From contig JALJCO010003942.1 of the NCBI GenBank assembly GCA_023101725.1, positions 1 through 64,000 of the forward strand: 64,000 nucleotides of DNA. Reading direction: 5' to 3'. Every line of letters begins with the position of its first letter. Within the stretch, counting starts at the first letter, position 1. A model generated the notes under the pieces. The model ran no database searches and was not told the DNA's origin. It saw only the letters and a list, made by a program, of their open reading frames with translations. Shown piece by piece: positions 34,501-44,800 of the stretch. The translations under genes and the position numbers were made by a program. The DNA is from Atherinomorus stipes (Eukaryota; Chordata; Actinopteri; Atheriniformes; Atherinidae).

Positions 34501-36177
34501 AGGTCCTGGTCTATAGACCAGTTTAAAACAAGATTAGACCAGTATAAAACCAGGTCCTGGTCTATGCCAGAGAACCTGCAGAGGCTGTTGATGCTTTTAA
34601 AAGAGGCTAAAGACTTTTTCATTAAGCATTTTATTAATAAGTTTTATATTTTATATAGTTTTGACTCTGATAAGCGGAAGAAGATGGATGGATGGTTTTG
34701 ATTTTACTGAAACACGTCGTATTAGTTGTTTTTATTGCTCTTCTGTCCATATTTCAATAATTCCTGCAAAGTTCTTATTTGTTCTTATTGATGTTCATTT
34801 ACTCTTTAACATCAACTCCAGTGTTTTCCTCATGGGGGGCATCCACGCTGGGAGCTTTGGTTTTTGGTCTGGGGGCTTGCTGCCATCGAGGGGTTCTTGT
34901 TGGGGTGGGTGGGGGTCCTGCACTACAACATGATGGTTGTGGTCTGGGCCCTGGTCTGCCCAGATCTAGGGGGTCCTTCTGGTGGCAGCTTCTGAGAGCA
35001 TGATAGAACCGTTCTATCATGGTACATGGGTTCTATATGGGTTCTACCTGGACTCTACTTTAGCACTACATGGGTTCTACCTGGTTCTACCTGGTTCTAC
35101 CTGGACTCTACTTTAGCACTACATGGGTTCTACCTGGTTCTACCTGGTTCTGCATGGGTTCTACCTGGTTCTACCTGGTTCTACCTGGTTCTATCTGGTT
35201 CTACCTGGTTCTACCTGGTTCTACGTAGGTTTTTTCCGGGTTTACAGAGTTTGTGTTTAAGTTCCATATCAGTGATGCTGGTTTGTGTTGCAGGTCTGGA
35301 GAGAAAATCTCCTGCAAGGTGGAACACGCCAGTCTGAAGGAACCTCTGATTACTGACTGGGGTAAACACCTGTCCTACATCTGTCTGTCCTACACCTGTC
35401 TCTCTCACCTGTCTGTCTCTAACCTGTCTGTCTCACCTGTGTGTCCCCAGACCCGTCCATGCCTGAGTCAGAGAGAAACAAGATTGCCATCGGAGCTTCA
35501 GGACTGATCCTGGGTCTGGTCTTATCTCTGGCTGGATTCATCTATTACAGGAGGAAGGCCCAAGGTCAGTCCAGTTTAAACCAATTCAGACCACTTTAAA
35601 ACAAAATTAAACCAGCAGAAAAACAAGTTTAGACCAGTATGAAATAAAATTAAACCTGTACAAAACAAGGTCAGTCTAGTTCAAAACCGTTTACACCAGT
35701 TTAGACCAGTATAAAACAATGTTAGACCAGTTTAAAACCAGATTAGACCAGTTTTAATCCAAATTAAACCAGTTTAAACAAGATTAGACCAGTTTAAAAC
35801 CAGATAAAACCAGTTTAAAAACAAAATTATACCAGTTTAAAACCAGATAAGGCCAGTTTTAAACCAGATTAGACCAGTTAAAAACAAGATTAGACCAGTT
35901 TAAAACCAGATTAGACCAGTTTAAACCAGATTAGACCAGTTAAAAACAAGATTAGACCAGTTTAAACCAGATTAGACCAGTTTCAAACAAGGTTAGACCA
36001 GTTTAAAACCAGATTTAATTTAAAACAATCAATTTAAAACAAGGTTATGCCATTTTAAACTGGTCTTATCTGATATAAGACCAGTTTGGACCAGTTCAGG
36101 GGAGTGTGAGCCGGTTCAATGTTGTTTATTCTGTCCTTTCTCCTTTCTCAGGTCGTATTCTGGTTCCGACCAACTGA
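22498..36177 (+). CDS. DAB: MHC class II beta chain, complete six-exon gene
   Basis: The beta subunit of the peptide-presenting class II heterodimer, a type I membrane glycoprotein. The exons are 22498-22552, 22967-23239, 25609-25822, 35294-35361, 35451-35564 and 36152-36177, totalling 750 nt (249 codons plus stop). Domains: signal 1-18; beta1 19-109 with the C29-C94 bridge and an N-glycosylation site at N32; Ig-type beta2 110-203 with C132, W146 and C188 in SCKVEH; connecting peptide; transmembrane segment about 214-236 with small-residue spacing (G218, G221, G225, G232); short basic tail. W76, H96 and N97 match human DRB W61, H81 and N82, which supports a classical chain. All introns begin GT and end AG. 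The gene spans 13.7 kb, mainly because introns 2 and 3 are swollen by tandem repeats. The DA lineage label is inferred. Confidence 0.95.
22553..22966 (+). repeat. Beta intron 1 with an 80-bp tandem repeat
   Basis: A 414-bp intron. The block starting aatactctgatcaatgagct begins at 22635, 22715 and 22795, with a partial copy at 22875, so the period is exactly 80 bp. The intron is rich in TGATCA palindromes. Confidence 0.85.
22967..23239 (+). CDS. DAB: MHC class II beta exon 2 (beta1 domain)
   Basis: 273 nt after the acceptor ctgttccag, with donor g|gtgagt. It encodes the polymorphic peptide-groove half: C29/C94, the NST sequon at N32, RWNND around W76, and YCQHN at 93-97. Phase 1 at both ends. 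Confidence 0.95.
23501..24870. repeat. 41-bp minisatellite in beta intron 2
   Basis: About 33 units with parts gttccagagtcagaaccaga, cctggatccggtc and ttttatca. Some units gain one or two bases, so open frames switch. The open frames of up to 524 codons (23469-25043) are repeat read-through. In the sense strand each unit carries a pyrimidine run followed by ttccag, like a weak 3' splice site. Confidence 0.96.
24871..25205 (+). mobile_element. 5'-truncated LINE 3' end in beta intron 2
   Basis: Directly abutting the array, the plus strand encodes FSFYAPHVWNKLPESLRSVG, the usual C-terminal reverse-transcriptase/ORF2 ending of L2-like fish LINEs. It is followed by a 3' UTR with gtgaagcactatgaat, gaaatgtgctgtgcagataaa and a cttgccttgc end. 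The element is truncated upstream, so it is not active. Confidence 0.8.
25206..25608 (+). other. End of beta intron 2
   Basis: Unique sequence between the LINE tail and exon 3. An aataaaa motif near 25422 and its flanks could be an LTR remnant, but I cannot support that. It ends with the acceptor gtctgtgttccag at 25608. Confidence 0.5.
25609..25822 (+). CDS. DAB: MHC class II beta exon 3 (beta2 domain, first part)
   Basis: 214 nt encoding AEPYVRLYSTTPP through HLEYTPR, with Ig C1-set landmarks C132, FYP and W146. The donor is cccag|gtaagacc at 25823. The last 35 coding bases are themselves the first unit of the 39-bp minisatellite that follows. Confidence 0.95.
25788..30368 (+). repeat. 39-bp minisatellite made of the exon 3 end plus its splice donor
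   Basis: About 117 units. Each has gtaagaccagatccagtccc, then acctggagtacacacccag. The second part and most of the first are the 3' end of exon 3, and gtaaga is the intron 3 donor. Variants include cccatgtaag, cccagttaag, gcaaggtaag and a 6-bp insertion (agatctagatcc). Long minus-strand open frames (up to 740 codons, 28115-30337) arise because 39 is divisible by three and the reverse frame lacks stops. Confidence 0.97.
26850..29130. repeat. About 1.26-kb duplication inside the 39-bp array
   Basis: The private variant agtctcacctggagttacac occurs at about 26852 and again at about 28111 (offset 1259). The unit with ccatctggacaacac occurs near 27876 and 29056. The order of intermediate variants is shared, so a block of about 32 units was duplicated recently. 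Confidence 0.8.
30369..31186. other. Beta intron 3, unique part with a possible DNA-transposon remnant
   Basis: The stretch 30375-30632 ends with gagtttttgcagtgaca, a terminus I associate with short fish inverted-repeat elements; the left end is unclear. The remainder (30640-31186) shows no gene or repeat I can name. Confidence 0.4.
31187..32366. mobile_element. 1.18-kb inverted-repeat element flanked by TTAA
   Basis: The left end ttaaaggagccctatcatg (31187) and the right end, read in reverse complement as ttaaagcagctgtatcag (32366), match at about 14 of 18 positions. Both sit on TTAA. TTAA target duplication is characteristic of piggyBac-type transposons. No transposase is present, so it would be non-autonomous. 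The internal open frames at 31438-31647 and 31880-32110 have no recognisable domain. Confidence 0.55.
32367..33480 (+). pseudogene. L2-like LINE reverse-transcriptase fragment, broken
   Basis: The plus strand reads GVPQGSILGPILFKLHM (RT motif just before the active site), then YADDTQLYITVSPDD (motif C, catalytic YADD), here in seven tandem copies, then a degraded LFNWILDIQMW segment. After about 300 bp of unrelated sequence (32930-33235) come NQDKTEVLIMVLKR and, past a 15-G run at 33369, HTSETSQRFYHLKNI in another frame. This order matches the palm-to-thumb part of an L2/CR1-type ORF2. The amplification, insertion and frameshift make it non-functional. Confidence 0.8.
32463..32900 (+). repeat. 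63-bp in-frame tandem repeat of the RT active site (7 copies)
   Basis: Units start at 32463, 32526, 32589, 32652, 32715, 32778 and 32841 with tatgctgatgatacccagct. Each encodes 21 residues, including YADD and SPDDLEPVN. The copies differ at only a few positions (actgtg/accgtg, and one atcgcc), so the expansion is young. Confidence 0.95.
33640..34570 (+). repeat. 62-bp minisatellite in beta intron 3
   Basis: About 15 units with ggtcctggtctatggaccat, then ctatggaccagtttaaaaca, then agattagaccagtataaaacca. Most units are full length; a few lack the atggaccatct segment. Confidence 0.95.
34571..34720 (+). mobile_element. LINE 3' remnant after the 62-bp array
   Basis: gaggctgttgatgctttt and aaagaggctaaagac encode EAVDAFKRG-like residues, the usual C-terminal end of L2-type ORF2. 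It is followed by gcggaagaagatggatggat, a common fish repeat tail. It is probably the other end of the LINE at 32367-33480, split by the 62-bp array. Confidence 0.55.
34721..35293 (+). repeat. End of beta intron 3 with an 11-bp tandem repeat
   Basis: Copies of ttctacctggt (11 bp) fill about 35027-35225, with a duplicated longer block containing ctctactttagcactacatg at about 35053 and 35106. The intron ends in the acceptor gtgttgcag at 35293. Confidence 0.8.
35294..35361 (+). CDS. DAB: MHC class II beta exon 4 (beta2 domain, second part)
   Basis: 68 nt encoding SGEKISCKVEHASLKEPL to W203. It supplies the second Ig cysteine (C188) and the conserved VEH motif. Joined to exon 3 it gives 282 nt, the length of the single beta2 exon in other vertebrates. 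The donor is g|gtaaac. Confidence 0.95.
35451..35564 (+). CDS. DAB: MHC class II beta exon 5 (connecting peptide and transmembrane)
   Basis: 114 nt after the acceptor gtgtccccag; the preceding intron is only 89 bp. It encodes DPSMPESERNK, then the hydrophobic helix IAIGASGLILGLVLSLAGF, then YYRRKAQ as a stop-transfer sequence. The donor is aag|gtcagt. Confidence 0.95.
35577..36080 (+). repeat. Degenerate 21-bp repeat in beta intron 5
   Basis: Copies of accagtttaaaaccagatta with variants such as aaaacaagattag fill most of the 587-bp intron between exons 5 and 6. The motif is the same as part of the 62-bp unit in intron 3. Confidence 0.85.
36152..36177 (+). CDS. DAB: MHC class II beta exon 6 (cytoplasmic tail end)
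   Basis: 26 coding nt after the acceptor cctttctcag: the split G242 codon, then RILVPTN and TGA. This gives a short tail typical of fish class II beta. Confidence 0.88.
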
Positions 36178-36600
36178 GACCAGATCCTGACTCTAGTCCT
36201 GGTCCAGTTCTGGGCTATGGCCTTGTTCCTTGTCGGGGTCCTCATCCTAGCTCTGGTCCTGGTCCCGGTCTGGGTCATGTGGGCCCCCCTCCTGCTTTAA
36301 CCTGCCTCCTGCTCAGCCCACACATGATCCTGTTTGAACCGGACTGCTGTAAACCTGATCCAGAACTGGACTCAGCAGGTCTGAACCTGGTCCAGGACCC
36401 TCCCAGTGGTCCTCCATCAGGACTGAGTCCTGGACCAGGTGTGATCTGGAGTCTGGTGTGTGAGCTGCTTCTCTGTATAAATCAGTGTGTGAATGTAGAA
36501 CTGCTGTTCAATCACATGTAATCACATCTATTGATTATCAGCTTCATTCAGTCATTAATGGATGTTTTCAGTCTTTAATAAAAGTCACAAACTCACCGGG
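36178..36600 (+). terminator. Beta 3' UTR and polyadenylation signal
   Basis: aataaa at 36577-36582, 400 bp after the stop codon, followed by a sequence suitable for cleavage near 36595-36605. The 80-codon open frame at 36279-36521 lies in this UTR and has no recognised domain. Confidence 0.75.
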
Positions 36601-37800
36601 TTCACTGTCTCTGATTCACCAGCAGTAGAGTCTGGATCCAGACCAGGTCTGCAGGGTTTTATAATCCTCCTGGATCCAGACCAGACCAGGTCAGGATCCA
36701 GACCAGGGCTGGATCCAGACCAGGTCTGGATCACCTGCTTGGACTCTCATCACATGATTAAATGGACATCATCGGTGCATTATCAGCCTCTTCGTATGGA
36801 CCAGTCGGCCCCCCTCTTCCTCCCAGTAGGTCCAGTAGGTTTACATTTCAGAGGAATTATTTTATTCAGAATTAAAGGAAAAATAAACACCAATTTGTTC
36901 ATAATTAAGTTTTATTGGGAGATATGCAGGAGTTAAAGTCTGGACGAGCCTCTGGAACCTAAGACGACAAAATATGAGTGGAAGTCAAAGGTCAGAAAAT
37001 ATTTCAGGAGTCAGGAAATGTTTGTTTCCATTACGCCGATATGGCAAGCGTCACTCGCGGAGAGTGACATCATCACTCGCGGTGAGAGAAGCGCACAAAG
37101 CAGCTTCAAGTATTTCAAAGCCCTAGAAAAGCCTTCACAGCAATAATCAGTTCTATTTTCTGGTTATAATCCTCCTGATTCAGCTTCTCTAAGTTTTTCT
37201 TTCTTCTTTTCCGGTTTGAATGGTCTGTGCAACGCTGAAGTGGTAATTTACAGCTTGTTTTACTGAATCACCCTAAATAAACTGATATATTTAGTATTTC
37301 TTCTCATAGATCAGTCTGGTAGTTCTGAATTTGTAGTTCGGCTCTACAATATCTATGAAATATGAAGCGGTAATATGTTTTATGAACCCTTTCTTGTATT
37401 GCAACACAGGCCTAAGTACCAAACTGAAACGACGTAATTAATTATACAATTCTCATTCACAAATACATTATTTAACCTGCATTGTATTAACATGAGTCAT
37501 CGATAAATAACGTACCCAACAATTCAGTTTTATTATGAATTTGATCGAAGAAATATTTTTTCACAACCCTCACTTTAAAAACAATTAAACTACAACTTTG
37601 GCGCAGACTTCCCTTCAACAACATGGTGACGCTGAAGGGAATTGTAGTCTTTACATAATAAGTACATTTACAGTTTTAACAATATTAATAATTCATGACA
37701 TTCATGTGAGGCTGAAAGCCTGATTTTATACACACATGTAGGATCAGCAGTCTGTTACAGGATCAATGAAGGAAATTACATAAAAGTACTTTATTTATCT
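36601..37800. other. Intergenic, small local repeat
   Basis: Imperfect copies of ggatccagaccaggtctg occur at 36635-36735, and a doubled cactcgcgg motif near 37051-37081. Otherwise AT-rich, with no gene recognised. Confidence 0.5.
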
Positions 37801-37817
37801 CAGAAGGAAAATTCAAC

Positions 37818-37935
37818 ACAGAGGAGGTCTCAGGATGTCCTGATGTGGAGACAGAGGAGGTCTCAGGATGTCCTGATGTGGAGACAGAGGAGGTCTCAGG
37901 ATGTCCTGATGTGGAGACAGAGGAGGTCTCGATGA
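37818..37935. repeat. Short tandem repeat, about 3.5 copies
   Basis: The block cagaggaggtctcaggatgt followed by cctgatgtggaga repeats three times with a partial fourth, with a 33-bp period. Confidence 0.9.
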
Positions 37936-38875
37936 ACTGAATAATCCAGGTGTGTGTGATCTCAGTAACTGGTCAGACACACCTGGATTAATCAGTTTGT
38001 CCAGTAATGAAACAGGAAATAGTGGAGCCGTGCATGGAGCCCATTAGACGGTTTCTATTTGGAAAATGGTTCCTGGATGGTTTGTTTTTATTTTTAGAAA
38101 TAGTTTCTAATACAGTTTTATTCATTTGTCTGAAATACATATTTCATCTCTGAAAGCCAGAAAAACAAGTTTCCTGGTGCATCCATTTTGGTATTAAAAC
38201 TTTCAAAAATCTTGGACATGATGTCATTCCCAGATGCAACTTTCTATCTGAGAGTCAAAGTTAGCACAGAATTATAAACTCACAGATTCATCAACACAGA
38301 CGTAGACAGACCAAGAGGGAGCGCTCGCTTCCTCTAAGTGGATCGTTGGGGGAACAGATGCTGCTCTGTGGGGGCCGTTCAATGTTGCTGCATTCCTTGT
38401 TTCAGTCTTTTGTTTGCGTTTGCCGCTTGCTTCAACAATCTTACAGCAACGTCCCGTCCATCTGAGGATCTAAACAAACATAGTTCTTATTTTCTATTTT
38501 ATTTGTGATGGTAACACAACCAGAAATGATCAGCATTACCCATCTTTTAAAGATAGAGTCTGAAGCCCCCCCCCTACCGTTTCTGTTTGCAAACAGTATC
38601 AAACTGACCCCTCCCTCTCAGACTAACGGCCGCCTTCTTCAGCCTGTTCAGCTTCAACGACTCCTTCAGAGCTCAGAAGCAGTAAAAGCCAAACTAACAT
38701 GAACCTGGTTTTCCAACGTGCATCTAAAGCTCCTACCTTTTTCTTTGTAGTTCCACGTTTTCGTGTCTTTCAGTTGATCTGGATCGTTTGCTGACGGCAG
38801 AATAATCCATAACTATCGCTTACAGTGTTTGAATTTACCGTGACGTCTTCTTCCTGCATCAGAACTGTGGATGTA
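37936..38875. other. Intergenic, no gene recognised
   Basis: Nothing is supported here. The 65-codon open frame at 38505-38702 shows no domain. The sequence just before 38876 (tgacgtcttcttcctgcatc) already holds a lone TGACGTC and may be the seed of the array that follows. Confidence 0.45.
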
Positions 38876-41800
38876 GCATCAATGACGTCACGTCTGCAGC
38901 ATCAATGACGTCACGTCTGCAGCGTTAATGACGTCACGTCTGCAGCGTTAATGACGTCACGTCTGCAGCATCAATGACGTCACGTCTGCAGCATCAATGA
39001 CGTCACGTCTGCAGCATCAATGACGTCACGTCTGCAGCATCAATGACGTCACGTCTGCAGCGTTAATGACGTCACGTCTGCAGCATCAATGACATCACGT
39101 CTGCAGCATCAATGACGTCACGTCTGCAGCATTAATGACGTCACGTCTGCAGCATCAATGACGTCACGTCTGCAGCATCAATGACGTCACGTCTGCAGCA
39201 TCAATGACGTCACGTCTGCAGCATCAATGACATCACGTCTGCAGCATCAATGACGTCACGTCTGCAGCGTTAATGACGTCACGTCTGCAGCATCAATGAC
39301 GTCACGTCTGCAGCATCAATGACGTCACGTCTGCAGCGTTAATGACGTCACGTCTGCAGCGTTAATGACGTCACGTCTGCAGCATCAATGACGTCACGTC
39401 TGCAGCGTCAATGACGTCACGTCTGCAGCATCAATGACGTCACGTCTGCAGCTTTAATGACGTCACGTCTGCAGCGTTAATGACGTCACGTCTGCAGCAT
39501 CATTGGACGTCACGTCTGCAGCATCATTGGACGTCACGTCTGCAGCATCATTGGACGTCACGTCTGCAGCATCATTGGACGTCACGTCTGCAGCATCATT
39601 GGACGTCACGTCTGCAGCATCAATGACGTCACGTCTGCAGCGTCAATGACGTCACGTCTGCAGCATCAATGACGTCACGTCTGCAGCATCAATGACGTCA
39701 CGTCTGCAGCGTTAATGACGTCACGTCTGCAGCGTTAATGACGTCACGTCTGCAGCATCAATGACGTCACGTCTGCAGCGTTAATGACGTCACGTCTGCA
39801 GCGTTGATGACGTCACGTCTGCAGCATCAATGACGTCACGTCTGCAGCGTTAATGACGTCACGTCTGCAGCGTTAATGACGTCACGTCTGCAGCATCAAT
39901 GACGTCACGTCTGCAGCGTTAATGACGTCACGTCTGCAGCGTTGATGACGTCACGTCTGCAGCGTTGATGACGTCACGTCTGCAGCGTCAATGACGTCAC
40001 GTCTGCAGCGTCAATGACGTCACGTCTGCAGCGTCAATGACGTCACGTCTGCAGCGTCAATGACGTCACGTCTGCAGCGTCAATGACGTCACGTCTGCGG
40101 CGTCAATGACGTCACGTCTGCAGCGTTAATGACGTCACGTCTGCAGCGTTAATGACGTCACGTCTGCAGCATCAATGACGTCACGTCTGCAGCATCAATG
40201 ACGTCACGTCTGCAGCATCAATGACGTCACGTCTGCAGCGTTAATGACGTCACGTCTGCAGCGTTAATGACGTCACGTCTGCAGCATCAATGACGTCACG
40301 TCTGCAGCATCAATGACGTCACGTCTGCAGCATCAATGACGTCACGTCTGCAGCATCAATGACGTCATGTCTGCAGCGTTAATGACGTCACGTCTGCAGC
40401 GTAAATGACGTCACGTCTGCAGCATCAATGACGTCACGTCTGCAGCATCAATGACGTCACGTCTGCAGCGTCAATGACGTCACGTCTGCAGCATCAATGA
40501 CGTCACGTCTGCAGCGTTAATGACGTCACGTCTGCAGCATCAATGACGTCACGTCTGCAGCATCAATGACGTCACGTCTGCAGCGTCAATGACGTCACGT
40601 CTGCAGCATCAATGACGTCACGTCTGCAGCGTTAATGATGTCACGTCTGCAGCGTTAATGACGTCACGTCTGCAGCATCAATGACGTCACGTCTGCAGCG
40701 TTAATGACGTCACGTCTGCAGCATCAATGACGTCACGTCTGCAGCATCAATGACATCACGTCTGCAGCGTAAATGACGTCACGTCTGCAGCATCAATGAC
40801 GTCACGTCTGCAGCGTCAATGACGTCACGTCTGCAGCATCAATGACGTCACGTCTGCAGCATCAATGACGTCACGTCTGCAGCATCAATGACGTCACGTC
40901 TGCAGCATCAATGACGTCACGTCTGCAGCATCAATGACGTCACGTCTGCAGCGTTAATGACGTCACGTCTGCAGCATCAATGACGTCACGTCTGCAGCAT
41001 CAATGACGTCACGTCTGCAGCATCAATGACGTCACGTCTGCAGCATCAATGACGTCACGTCTGCAGCATCAATGACGTCACGTCTGCAGCGTTAATGACG
41101 TCACGTCTGCAGCATCAATGACGTCACGTCTGCAGCATCAATGACGTCACGTCTGCAGCGTAAATGACGTCACGTCTGCAGCATCAATGACGTCACGTCT
41201 GCAGCGTCAATGACGTCACGTCTGCAGCATCAATGACGTCACGTCTGCAGCATCAATGACGTCACGTCTGCAGCGTCAATGACGTCACGTCTGCAGCATC
41301 AATGACGTCACGTCTGCAGCATCAATGACGTCACGTCTGCAGCGTCAATGACGTCACGTCTGCAGCTTCAATGACGTCACGTCTGCAGCGTCGATGACGT
41401 CACGTCTGCAGCGTCAATGACGTCACGTCTGCAGCATCAATGACGTCACGTCTGCAGCGTTAATGACGTCACGTCTGCAGCATCAATGACGTCACGTCTG
41501 CAGCATCAATGACGTCACGTCTGCAGCGTCAATGACGTCACGTCTGCAGCATCAATGACGTCACGTCTGCAGCGTCAATGACGTCACGTCTGCAGCATCA
41601 ATGACGTCACGTCTGCAGCGTCAATGACGTCACGTCTGCAGCGTCAATGACGTCACGTCTGCAGCATCAATGACGTCACGTCTGCAGCATCAATGACGTC
41701 ACGTCTGCAGCGTCAATGACGTCACGTCTGCAGCGTCAATGACGTCACGTCTGCAGCATCAATGACGTCACGTCTGCAGCGTTAATGACGTCACGTCTGC

Positions 41801-44800
41801 AGCGTCAATGACGTCACGTCTGCAGCGTCAATGACGTCACGTCTGCAGCATCAATGACGTCACGTCTGCAGCATCAATGACGTCACGTCTGCAGCATCAA
41901 TGACGTCACGTCTGCAGCGTCAATGACGTCACGTCTGCAGCATCAATGACGTCACGTCTGCAGCGTTAATGACGTCACGTCTGCAGCGTCAATGACGTCA
42001 CGTCTGCAGCATCAATGACGTCACGTCTGCAGCATCAATGACGTCACGTCTGCAGCGTCAATGACGTCACTTCTGCAGCATCAATGACGTCACGTCTGCA
42101 GCGTCAATGACGTCACGTCTGCAGCATCAATGACGTCACGTCTGCAGCGTCAATGACGTCACGTCTGCAGCGTCAATGACGTCACGTCTGCAGCGTCAAT
42201 GACGTCACGTCTGCAGCATCAATGACGTCACGTCTGCAGCGTCAATGACGTCACGTCTGCAGCATCAATGACGTCACGTCTGCAGCGTCAATGACGTCAC
42301 GTCTGCAGCGTCAATGACGTCACGTCTGCAGCATCAATGACGTCACGTCTGCAGCGTTAATGACGTCACGTCTGCAGCATCAATGACGTCACGTCTGCAG
42401 CATCAATGACGTCACGTCTGCAGCGTCAATGACGTCACGTCTGCAGCATCAATGACGTCACGTCTGCAGCGTCAATGACGTCACGTCTGCAGCATCAATG
42501 ACGTCACGTCTGCAGCGTCAATGACGTCACGTCTGCAGCGTCAATGACGTCACGTCTGCAGCATCAATGACGTCACGTCTGCAGCATCAATGACGTCACG
42601 TCTGCAGCGTCAATGACGTCACATCTGCAGCATCAATGACGTCACGTCTGCAGCGTTAATGACGTCACGTCTGCAGCGTCAATGACGTCACGTCTGCAGC
42701 GTCAATGACGTCACGTCTGCAGCATCAATGACGTCACGTCTGCAGCATCAATGACGTCACGTCTGCAGCATCAATGACGTCACGTCTGCAGCGTCAATGA
42801 CGTCCACGTCTGCAGCATCAATGACGTCACGTCTGCAGCGTTAATGACGTCACGTCTGCAGCGTCAATGACGTCACGTCTGCAGCATCAATGACGTCACG
42901 TCTGCAGCATCAATGACGTCACGTCTGCAGCATCAATGACGTCACGTCTGCAGCGTCAATGACGTCACTTCTGCAGCATCAATGACGTCACGTCTGCAGC
43001 GTCAATGACGTCACGTCTGCAGCATCAATGACGTCACGTCTGCAGCGTCAATGACGTCACGTCTGCAGCGTTAATGACGTCACGTCTGCAGCATCAATGA
43101 CGTCACGTCTGCAGCATCAATGACGTCACGTCTGCAGCGTTAATGACGTCACGTCTGCAGCATCAATGACGTCACGTCTGCAGCGTCAATGACGTCACGT
43201 CTGCAGCATCAATGACGTCACGTCTGCAGCGTCAATGACGTCACGTCTGCAGCGTCAATGACGTCACGTCTGCAGCGTCAATGACGTCACGTCTGCAGCA
43301 TCAATGACGTCACGTCTGCAGCGTTAATGACGTCACGTCTGCAGCGTCAATGACGTCACGTCTGCAGCGTCAATGACGTCACGTCTGCAGCGTCAATGAC
43401 GTCACGTCTGCAGCATCAATGACGTCACGTCTGCAGCATCAATGACGTCACGTCTGCAGCGTCAATGACGTCACGTCTGCAGCATTAATGACGTCACGTC
43501 TGCAGCATCAATGACGTCACGTCTGCAGCGTTAATGACGTCACGTCTGCAGCATCAATGACGTCACGTCTGCAGCATCAATGACGTCACGTCTGCAGCAT
43601 CAATGACGTCACGTCTGCAGCATCAATGACGTCACGTCTGCAGCATCAATGACGTCACGTCTGTAGCATCAATGACGTCACGTCTGCAGCATCAATGACG
43701 TCACGTCTGCAGCATCAATGACGTCACGTCTGCAGCGTAAATGACGTCACGTCTGCAGCATCAATGACGTCACGTCTGCAGCATCAATGACGTCACGTCT
43801 GCAGCGTCAATGACGTCACGTCTGCAGCATCAATGACGTCACGTCTGCAGCATCAATGACGTCACGTCTGCAGCGTCAATGACGTCACGTCTGTAGCATC
43901 AATGACGTCACGTCTGCAGCATCAATGACGTCACGTCTGCAGCATCAATGACGTCACGTCTGCAGCGTTAATGACGTCACGTCTGCAGCGTCAATGACGT
44001 CACGTCTGCAGCATCAATGACGTCACGTCTGCAGCGTTAATGATGTCACGTCTGCAGCGTCAATGACGTCACGTCTGCAGCGTCAATGACGTCACGTCTG
44101 CAGCGTTAATGACGTCACGTCTGCAGCATTAATGACGTCACGTCTGCAGCATCAATGACGTCACGTCTGCAGCATCAATGACGTCACGTCTGCAGCATCA
44201 ATGACGTCACGTCTGCAGCATCAATGACGTCACGTCTGCAGCATCAATGACGTCACGTCTGCAGCGTCAATGACGTCACGTCTGCAGCATCAATGACGTC
44301 ACGTCTGCAGCATCAATGACGTCACGTCTGCAGCATCAATGACGTCACGTCTGCAGCGTCAATGACGTCACGTCTGCAGCATCAATGACGTCACGTCTGC
44401 AGCGTTAATGACGTCACGTCTGCAGCGTCAATGACGTCACGTCTGCAGCATCAATGACGTCACGTCTGCAGCGTTAATGATGTCACGTCTGCAGCGTCAA
44501 TGACGTCACGTCTGCAGCGTCAATGACGTCACGTCTGCAGCGTAAATGACGTCATGTCTGCAGCATCAATGACGTCACGTCTGCAGCATCAATGACGTCA
44601 CGTCTGCAGCGTTAATGACGTCACGTCTGCAGCATCAATGACGTCACGTCTGCAGCGTCAATGACGTCACGTCTGCAGCGTCAATGACGTCACGTCCGCA
44701 GCATCAATGACGTCACGTCCGCAGCATCAATGACGTCACGTCCGCAGCATCTATGACGTCACGTCTGCAGCATCAATGACGTCACGTCTGCAGCGTCAAT

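Noticed and set aside
36279..36521. 80-codon open frame after the beta stop codon
   Set aside because: It lies within the 3' UTR before the polyadenylation signal and has no recognisable domain.
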